Assembly: GCF_037977055.1 (NCBI RefSeq)
Contig: NZ_CP150274.1
Span: 4,836,001 to 4,900,000 of the forward strand
DNA length: 64,000 bases
From: Paenibacillus sp. FSL K6-1096
GTDB taxonomy: Bacteria; Bacillota; Bacilli; Paenibacillales; Paenibacillaceae
Direction of reading: 5' to 3'
A model generated the notes under the pieces. That model had not been told where the DNA came from. It saw nothing but the letters and a program-made list of their open reading frames with translations, and ran no database searches. Below are positions 58,138 to 64,000 of this stretch, in pieces. The position numbers and the translations under genes were made by a program. Numbering within the stretch: the first letter of the stretch is position 1; each line of letters opens with the position of its first letter.

Positions 58138-58500
58138 ACGGTAAACCGGATACAATCGGCTGGTGTGCGGGGTGAGCGGTCCCAATGTAATCGAAAAACC
58201 GATCAAAATGGGACCGGAGGCGGCGCGTAGGCCAAATGTATGCGAAAAACCGAACACAATTGGCCTACCGACGGTCCGTAGTCCAAATGTATGCGAAAAA
58301 CCGAACACAATCGGCCCGCCGACGAGCCATAGTCCAAATGTATGCGAAAAACCGAACATAATTGGCCCTCCGACGGTCCACAGTCCAAATGTATGCGAAA
58401 AACCGAATACAATTGGCCCTCCGACGGTCCATAGTCCAAATGTATGCGAAAAACCGAACACAATGGGACCGGAAGCGGGGACCCGGAGCGGCGCGTAGGC
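58138..58500 (+). repeat. 51-bp-period tandem repeat array (array 2)
   Basis: Six units whose TATGCG-equivalent begins at 58188 (TAATCG), 58239, 58290, 58341, 58392 and 58443, strictly 51 bp apart, after a degenerate copy (AAACCGGATACAAT) at about 58143. The conserved block equals that of array 1 (TATGCGAAAAACCGAACACA). The GC-rich variable part differs from array 1 and is an imperfect palindrome in some units (for example TGGCCTACCGACGGTCCGTA followed by GTCCA). Orientation is the same as the other two loci. Several frames are open across it; none is a gene. Confidence 0.9.
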
Positions 58501-58520
58501 CATGCTGCTGCTCTCTGAAT

Positions 58521-60137
58521 TTATATGCCTTGTGTCCCCTGCCTGCGGTAATCGGACGGGGAGACGCCGGTCTCCTTCTTGAAGATGCGGTTGAAGGACC
58601 GGTAATTCTCGAACCCGATGGATTCGGAGATTTCGAAGGTCTTGTGATCGGTGGTGAGCAGCAGCAGCTTGGCCTGTTCGATCCGCAGCCGGGTCAGGTA
58701 TTGGATGAAGCTCTCGCCGACCGCCTTCTTGAACATGGAGCTGAAATACGGCACGCTGTAATTGATCGAAGCCGCCAGCTCCTCCAGCTTATAGGGATAG
58801 CTCAGGTCCTCGCGCATCTGCTGGATAATCCTTGTGATCGAGGCGTCGATCTTCCGGCCGCCCTCCTGAAGCTGCTGGAGCTTGCGGAAATAATCGCAGG
58901 TGATCTCATGCACCGCGTTGAACGTCTGGCACAGCTCCATCTGTACGCGCAGGTCTGCTTCCAGCTCTGCCCCGCCTTCCGCGCCAATCACATTATGGCT
59001 CATATCCAGAAAGACCCGCAGATATAACGATTTCACCTGCTCCGGGTCCCACGACTGCTCCATCGCCTGGCGGTGCAGCGACTGACGCTCCTGCTCCAGG
59101 GCGGCCGTGCTTAGATGCGGCTCCAGAAGCGCCTTCTTCAGCACCTTGCTCCAGAAGCGGCTGAGCGGCTCGGGAATCCGCTGGAAGCCGGCCAGCGGCT
59201 CCCATTCCCGGATGCCGATGCTCTCATTGAAGCGGTAGAAGAACGGATAAGAGGCAGAGGCCAGCCGCTTCAGCGCCTCCGGGCGGCCCTGAGGCTCCTG
59301 GCCGAAGCTGCACAGCAGGGCGATGCACCTCATTTTGAGATTGGCGGCGAAGGACTCCAGCACCTGCTCCAGGAAGCCGGGGCGTTCTGTCTTCCGTGCA
59401 TCGGAATAGAACGCCAGGAAGCGCCCTTTGTCGAGGGCGATCACCTTATGCGGGCCTATGCTGCCAAGCAGCTCCTTCAGCACGTTCACTCCGGCGAACT
59501 GCCAGAGCTTCAGCTCCTCCAGCTGGTCAATCGGGAAGCGCAGGGAGCTGCGGTCCAGCTCCAGCAGCAGCACCTTGACACCGTGGCCGTGGAGCGGAAG
59601 CTGAGCTTCCTCCAGGCTGCGCAGCCACTTGGCTTCGGCCGCCGGACTGCGCAGCATGTCCAGGAACTGGCTCTGCTCAATCTCCAGCCCGCTCAGGCGG
59701 ACCTGCTGCTCAAGCTGGAGATAATTGTCCCTCGCCTCGCCGCGTGAATCCGCCTTGGCCGCCAGCTCCTCCATCGTCCGGGTCAGGAGGCCGGGGTCGG
59801 AGAGGCAGTCATCCTTAATCAGATAGGAGGCTGCCTTCAGATGAATGGCCTGCTGGGCATAATGGAAATCCTGATGACAGGTGAGGATGATGATCTGCGG
59901 GGAACGGACCCCGCTGGCCTCAATCTCACGCAGCATCTCCAGCCCGTTCATGCCCGGCATCGTAATATCGGTCACGACCAGCTCCGGCTGATGCTTCAGG
60001 AACAGCTCCAGCCCGTCCCGGCCGTCCTCCGCCTCGCCGACCAGGGTGAACAGGTCGGCACGTTCTTCGATGAAATGGCGGAATACCGTTCTCGCCGGGA
60101 TCTCGTCCTCCACAAGAACAACTCTATATTGGCTCAT
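58521..60137 (-). CDS. AraC-type response regulator (YesN-like)
   Basis: 538 residues, ATG after AAGGAGGATCCTC, overlapping the kinase stop. The receiver domain (1-125) has VVLVEDE, phospho-acceptor Asp in LVVTDITMPGMNGLEML (~55) and Lys in YLIKDD. A ~280-residue middle region links to a C-terminal AraC helix-turn-helix pair (~430-535) with YSVPYFSSMFKKAVGESFIQ and ENYRSFNRIFKKETGVSPSD. With the YesM-like kinase it would activate the divergent sugar transporter genes; such pairs are abundant in Paenibacillus. Confidence 0.92.
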   Translation of the reverse strand: MSQYRVVLVEDEIPARTVFRHFIEERADLFTLVGEAEDGRDGLELFLKHQPELVVTDITMPGMNGLEMLREIEASGVRSPQIIILTCHQDFHYAQQAIHLKAASYLIKDDCLSDPGLLTRTMEELAAKADSRGEARDNYLQLEQQVRLSGLEIEQSQFLDMLRSPAAEAKWLRSLEEAQLPLHGHGVKVLLLELDRSSLRFPIDQLEELKLWQFAGVNVLKELLGSIGPHKVIALDKGRFLAFYSDARKTERPGFLEQVLESFAANLKMRCIALLCSFGQEPQGRPEALKRLASASYPFFYRFNESIGIREWEPLAGFQRIPEPLSRFWSKVLKKALLEPHLSTAALEQERQSLHRQAMEQSWDPEQVKSLYLRVFLDMSHNVIGAEGGAELEADLRVQMELCQTFNAVHEITCDYFRKLQQLQEGGRKIDASITRIIQQMREDLSYPYKLEELAASINYSVPYFSSMFKKAVGESFIQYLTRLRIEQAKLLLLTTDHKTFEISESIGFENYRSFNRIFKKETGVSPSDYRRQGTQGI

Positions 60138-61929
60138 GAGGATCCTCCTTAATCAGCACATTCTCCGCCGGCAGCAGCATCCGGATCGTCAAGCCTTCGC
60201 CCGGAGCGCTGGAGAGCAGAATCTGCGTATCTGCTCCGAACAGCAGCTTCATCCGCATCCATACATTCTGCAGCCCGATGTTCTCACCGGATTCCTCCTG
60301 TTGGAGATGGAGCCGCAGCTTCTTCAGCTCCGCTTCGCCAAGACCGATGCCGTCATCTTTGATATCAAGGACAATATGGCTGCCGCTGGGGCTGCGGAAC
60401 ACGCGCACCCGGATATGGCCTTCCTCAGCCTTAAGCGGCAGAATGCCGTGGAACACCGAGTTCTCGATCAGCGGCTGCAGGCTCAGCTTCGGAATCTGCA
60501 TCCCCTGCAACGGCTCCTCAATCTCTGTCTCCAGATGAATCTGGCATTTGTAACGCATATTGAGCAGCCCGACATAGTCAGCCAGATAATCAAGCTCCTG
60601 CTGCAGTTGAACCGTCTGCTCGAAGTTCTCCATAGAATAGCGCAGCAGAGCGACCAGCCGTCCCATCAGCGAGTTAATCTTGTCATAATCCTTCAGCATG
60701 GCGAACATGCGGATCGTATTCAGTGTATTGTACATGAAATGGGGATTGATCTGCGACTGCAGCGCCCGGATCTCCAGCTTGCGCTTCAGATCCTCCGAGT
60801 CATGCAGGTCGGCCACCAGATCCTGGATGCGGACGGCCATCGTGTTAAGCATCCGGCCCAGATCCCCGATCTCATTGTTGGCAAAATGCGTGACCCGCGC
60901 ATCGAAATGCCCCTTCTTCAGCGCATCGACCTGCCGCTTCACAGCCTGCAGGGGCCGGTAGAGCTGATACCCGAAGCCGACTACGCACAGCGCGCCCAGG
61001 CAGGCGAGAATCAGCAGGAAATAAGTAACCGTCCGCCGGATGATCTCAGCGCTGGCGGTAAGCTCCTTCGACGGAATCTCCGAGAGCACAATCCATTTGT
61101 CATAGGTGGAGGTCTGCTTGACAGAGACGATGGACGAGCCGGCGGCGAACTGGTTGGGGCGGTTCAGCTCCTTCCAGCGCCTCAGAATCTCCTGCACCCG
61201 CCGGGCATCCTCCTGCTTGTCCAGCTTGCTGGTCGTGGCAATGGTCAGGCCGTCCTCGGTCAGCAGAGAGATCGAGCCCTTGCTGCCGAGCTGGATATTC
61301 TCGATCTGCTGCTGATATTGGCTGTTGCTCATCGAGATCAGCAGCACGCCCTTAAGGTCCTTATATAAATCGAAGGGAACCCGTGAGATATAATAGGTGG
61401 AAGACTGGAGAATGCCCAGCTCCGGCAGCGAGTGCTTGTCCAGGAACAGATTCGGCCGTCCCGAGGCCAGATACGCTTCAACCAGCGGACGGTACGGGGA
61501 TTCCTCAAGCATCGCCGGGGCTTCCGTGGAGGAGAGCACTTCTCCGGTTACGGCGGAATAGACCTGCAGACCCTCGACATTTCCGATGATGGCGGAAGCA
61601 CCGCTGAGCACGGAGATCAGATCCTTTTTGCGGATCACCTCTTCAAAATATTGCGCCGAAGGCGACACCAAGGCGCTCTGAATGGACGAAATCCGTGAGT
61701 ACTGCTCGCTTAATTCCCGCAGCCGGGTCATGGTGAGTTCAATCCGGTCGATCACCTGATTCACCAGTTGGGCGTTCAGGCGGTTGACCTGCTGCTCCAC
61801 GGTCGTGCTGGAGACGCTTACAGAAATGAAGGACAGGACGACCAGGGGAATGACAGAGATGGCGAACATGACCACAATCATCTTAATATAGAAGCTCCGC
61901 CGCAAAAAGCTGATAAACGGTGAATTCAC
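60124..61929 (-). CDS. Sensor histidine kinase (YesM-like)
   Basis: 601 residues, GTG start after GGAGGTGG. An N-terminal membrane helix (~14-37), extracytoplasmic Cache-like sensor (~40-295), second helix (~300-322), HAMP linker, His_kinase domain with phospho-acceptor His in SQINPHFMYNTLNTIRMFAM, and HATPase (LQPLIENSVFHGI, DIKDDGIGL, ENIGLQNVWMRMKLLFG). It probably senses an extracellular sugar or a loaded binding protein. Its gene is divergent from the solute-binding protein gene, with 223 bp between starts holding both promoters. Confidence 0.92.
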   Translation of the reverse strand: MNSPFISFLRRSFYIKMIVVMFAISVIPLVVLSFISVSVSSTTVEQQVNRLNAQLVNQVIDRIELTMTRLRELSEQYSRISSIQSALVSPSAQYFEEVIRKKDLISVLSGASAIIGNVEGLQVYSAVTGEVLSSTEAPAMLEESPYRPLVEAYLASGRPNLFLDKHSLPELGILQSSTYYISRVPFDLYKDLKGVLLISMSNSQYQQQIENIQLGSKGSISLLTEDGLTIATTSKLDKQEDARRVQEILRRWKELNRPNQFAAGSSIVSVKQTSTYDKWIVLSEIPSKELTASAEIIRRTVTYFLLILACLGALCVVGFGYQLYRPLQAVKRQVDALKKGHFDARVTHFANNEIGDLGRMLNTMAVRIQDLVADLHDSEDLKRKLEIRALQSQINPHFMYNTLNTIRMFAMLKDYDKINSLMGRLVALLRYSMENFEQTVQLQQELDYLADYVGLLNMRYKCQIHLETEIEEPLQGMQIPKLSLQPLIENSVFHGILPLKAEEGHIRVRVFRSPSGSHIVLDIKDDGIGLGEAELKKLRLHLQQEESGENIGLQNVWMRMKLLFGADTQILLSSAPGEGLTIRMLLPAENVLIKEDPHEPI

Positions 61930-62152
61930 AACGCCACCTCCGGCACGGGATTCTGGACTGGGGATACCGGGCAGGCTATCCTATACAGATTATAGTACAT
62001 TGAGGAACCGGGTGATATATGGACACCGGCAAATCTTAAAAATGGTGACACTTTGGCTGGAATCCGGCATGTTCGTAAGTTCCGCGGTCTTCTATAATCC
62101 AAAGTGTAAGCCGGATGTAAACGCAAACAATACAGGCAAATGGGGGATGACA

Positions 62153-63724
62153 ATGAGTTTTAAAAGAAAGCTTGTACCGGTTGTAGCCACAGCAGCATTC
62201 ATGGTAACTACCCTGGCGGGCTGTGCCGGAGATAATAATTCAGCCGGAGGCAGCACAGCAGCGCCCGAAGGCGGAGCGCAGACGGACGCGGCGGGCAAGC
62301 CGGCCAGCATCAAGGCGATGACGATTCTCTTCGGCAACCCGCCGGAGATGACGAACAACAAAGCGCTGGAGGATCTGGAGAAGCGCGGCAATGTAGATCT
62401 GAACGTCACCTTTGTTCCATCTGAGGCTTATACAGATAAACTCTCTGTCGCGGTATCCGCCGGAGATTCCTACGACCTGCTGCTGATGGACGGCGGAAAG
62501 GATGACAAGTTCAACAACCTGGTCAAGATGGGCGCCTTCCATGATCTGACCCCTTATATTGAGAAGACCAAGAATATCAGCCAGATCGATGACGTGGTCT
62601 GGAACGGGGCCAAGATTGACGGCAAAATCTACGGGATTCCCCGGCCGCGCGGCCTGTATGGGGGCGGTGAAGCCAACATTCTGATCCGTAAGGACTGGCT
62701 GGATAAATATAGTCTGCCCGTTCCGAAGACGATCGATGAGCTGACGAATGCGCTGAAGGTCTTCAAGGAGAAGGACCCGGCGGGCGGCGGCAAAACCATC
62801 CCGTTCACGATCTACGGCTCAGACGGTGTGAACAGCCCCGGGCCATTCTCCGGTGTTCTCCCGATTCAGTATGCCTTCGGCATCCCGAATGTGTGGAAGC
62901 TGGAGGGCGATAATGTGGTCCGCGATTTCCAGACGCCTGAATACAAGGCCTTCCTGGAATGGCTGAGAGAGTCCTGGAGCCAAGGCCTGATTGACAAGGA
63001 TGCGCCAGTGCTCAAGAACCAGGGGCAGGCCCGGAGCAAGTTCCTGGCAGGGACGGCGGGTGCTTTTGTCGGGAATGTCAGTGACATCGTGGAGACCAAC
63101 GTGGAGAAGCTGAAGCAGACCGACCCGAACGCCGAAATCGCGATTATCGATGTGCTGGAAGGAACGCAGGGGCAGAAGGGTGTCTCGATCCTTTCCGGGT
63201 ACTACGGGCTGTGGGCGGTTCCGAGCTCTGTGAAGGAGGAGAAGGTTCAACAGATTGTGGACTTCCTGGATTTCACCGCCTCCGAAGAGAATATCGCCTT
63301 CTCCAAGGCGGGAGTTACCGGCATTCATTCCAGTGAATTCAAGGATGGGATGGCTGTGCAGACCGAGGAGCAGAAGAAGCAGTATGAGCTGGATAAGCCG
63401 AACAACTTCATCCTGGAGAACCGGGCAGATCCTTATGTATACGCCAACTCTAAGGAGCAGGACATCCTGAAGCTGCAAAAAGAAATCCTCGATACCATCA
63501 GCACCATCGGTGTGGAGAATCCGTTCCTCAGCTACAACTCGCAGTATGCCAGCAAGAACCCGGACAGCTACAAGAAGATGAGCGCTGTAATGACCAAGTA
63601 TGTGCTGGGTGAAGGCGTCTGGGAGGATGTGCAGAAGGAGATTGATGCCTGGACCAGCGGGCCGGGTGCGGAGATTACCAAGGAGCTGCTGGATCAATAC
63701 AAGGCAGAGCATCAAGCGAAGTAA
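62153..63724 (+). CDS. Sugar-type extracellular solute-binding lipoprotein
   Basis: 523 residues. Signal MSFKRKLVPVVATAAFMVTT and lipobox LAGC (Cys at ~24) with a Gly/Ser/Ala linker after it. Size and features (YDLLLMDGGKDDKFNNLVKM, GKIYGIPRPRGLYGGGEANI, LIRKDWLDKYSLPVPKTIDE) are those of the LplA/YtcQ-type family used by Paenibacillus for oligosaccharide import. ATG chosen for its six-base distance from GGGGG. Next gene is the partner permease. Control by the divergent YesMN-like pair is likely. Ligand unknown. Confidence 0.9.
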   Translation: MSFKRKLVPVVATAAFMVTTLAGCAGDNNSAGGSTAAPEGGAQTDAAGKPASIKAMTILFGNPPEMTNNKALEDLEKRGNVDLNVTFVPSEAYTDKLSVAVSAGDSYDLLLMDGGKDDKFNNLVKMGAFHDLTPYIEKTKNISQIDDVVWNGAKIDGKIYGIPRPRGLYGGGEANILIRKDWLDKYSLPVPKTIDELTNALKVFKEKDPAGGGKTIPFTIYGSDGVNSPGPFSGVLPIQYAFGIPNVWKLEGDNVVRDFQTPEYKAFLEWLRESWSQGLIDKDAPVLKNQGQARSKFLAGTAGAFVGNVSDIVETNVEKLKQTDPNAEIAIIDVLEGTQGQKGVSILSGYYGLWAVPSSVKEEKVQQIVDFLDFTASEENIAFSKAGVTGIHSSEFKDGMAVQTEEQKKQYELDKPNNFILENRADPYVYANSKEQDILKLQKEILDTISTIGVENPFLSYNSQYASKNPDSYKKMSAVMTKYVLGEGVWEDVQKEIDAWTSGPGAEITKELLDQYKAEHQAK

Positions 63725-63754
63725 CACAACTAAAACATATAAATAGAGGCAAAT

Positions 63755-63778
63755 GAGGGGGATTTCCCCCTTTCTTTT
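63755..63778 (+). terminator. Attenuating terminator between binding protein and permease
   Basis: AGGGGG-attt-CCCCC followed by TTTCTTTT. It would end most transcripts after the binding-protein gene, giving more binding protein than permease. Confidence 0.75.
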
Positions 63779-63834
63779 GAAATATAAGTGATTTTATAGG
63801 TTTCACACTATAGATTATCCTTCTATTTCTCGCT

Positions 63835-63873
63835 GAAACGGTGCCGCCCATAATAGGACGGCAAAGCCGTTTC
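63835..63873 (+). other. Stable hairpin in the leader of the permease gene
   Basis: GAAACGG and CCGTTTC arms with inner GCCG/CGGC pairing, about 30 bp before the permease start. No T run follows. It may protect the mRNA or affect readthrough. Confidence 0.5.
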
Positions 63874-63905
63874 CACTTGCCCATTTGGATAAGGAGGTTG
63901 AGCCT

Positions 63906-64000
63906 GTGCAGAGAGCGTTACGCCCCAAGCGGTTTCATCAGCTATGGCCCTTTTATTTACTGGCAGCACCGGGCATTATCTATTTTCTTGTTTTTCATTA
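63906..64000 (+). CDS. ABC sugar transporter permease, start only (runs off window)
   Basis: 31 codons are visible, GTG start after AAGGAGGTTGAGCCT. They read MQRALRPKRFHQLWPFYLLA and APGIIYFLVFHY, the basic N-terminus and first membrane helix of LplB-type permeases. It follows the solute-binding protein gene on the same strand, so it is almost certainly its partner. Confidence 0.8.
   Translation, partial: MQRALRPKRFHQLWPFYLLAAPGIIYFLVFH

Noticed and set aside
58138..58500. CRISPR array
   Set aside because: Repeat plus spacer lengths look superficially right, but the 'spacers' are close variants of one another, the period is fixed at 51 bp, single copies occur elsewhere and there are no cas genes.
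58084..58503. Repetitive open frames over array 2
   Set aside because: Same cause as in array 1; the peptides (CEKPNT, CSVFRIH repeats) are translations of the repeat.

Overview
The window looks like chromosomal DNA of a Paenibacillus-type member of the Bacillales. This is inferred from moderately high GC, strong AGGAGG-type ribosome binding sites with frequent GTG/TTG starts, Gram-positive lipoproteins, AraC/YesMN-type carbohydrate regulators next to sugar ABC transporters, a sigY-like ECF operon and a Bacillales-type exopolysaccharide (EPS) locus. No rRNA, tRNA, transposase or phage gene was seen.

Layout. (1) 1-1204: the start of a CLC-F fluoride/proton antiporter gene behind a recognisable fluoride riboswitch, then an acidic protein of unknown function. 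(2) 1453-6657: two tandem paralogous membrane histidine kinases face a two-gene unit of opposite strand. That unit encodes a ComQ-like isoprenoid-synthase-fold enzyme and an NHLP-type precursor peptide ending in tryptophan, a candidate prenylated-peptide signal. (3) 6824-12584: GH20 hexosaminidase, divergent AraC regulator, an unannotated 56-residue Cys-rich protein, and a DegS/NarX-like kinase with its response regulator. (4) 12676-13045: a strict 51-bp-period tandem repeat array. (5) 13328-29724: a Wzx/Wzy-type EPS cluster (chain-length regulator, BY-kinase, GalU, initiating sugar transferase, six glycosyltransferases plus a WecG/TagA enzyme, two Wzy-like proteins, flippase, UDP-glucose dehydrogenase, ManC). 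(6) 29880-36802: a c-di-GMP-I riboswitch and three secreted polysaccharide-active enzymes (two GH26 with PA14 domains, one large clan GH-A-like protein), plausibly trimming the mannose-containing EPS. (7) 36936-43481: cation/proton antiporter, Dps with a PerR-like box, AIM24-type protein, small membrane proteins, WYL regulator.

(8) 44323-52721 is the most unusual region. It encodes a dedicated acyl carrier protein, a single-chain ketosynthase/chain-length-factor fusion, a ketoreductase and a dehydratase (with no enoyl reductase), then a radical SAM/SPASM enzyme, three tandem Cys-rich precursor peptides, a PqqD-like/M50 membrane peptidase and a BtrH-like acyltransferase. Together these suggest a type II polyketide (possibly polyene)-RiPP hybrid pathway. 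(9) 52746-56383: a sigY-yxlCDEFG-like ECF sigma operon with an ABC transporter, directly downstream of region 8. (10) 56529-58073: ModA and ModB without ModC. (11) 58138-58500: a second 51-bp repeat array. (12) 58521-64000: a YesMN two-component system divergent from a sugar-type solute-binding lipoprotein and the start of its permease.

No sequence search could be run. Family assignments rest on motifs, length and context; statements about products and regulation are inferences.
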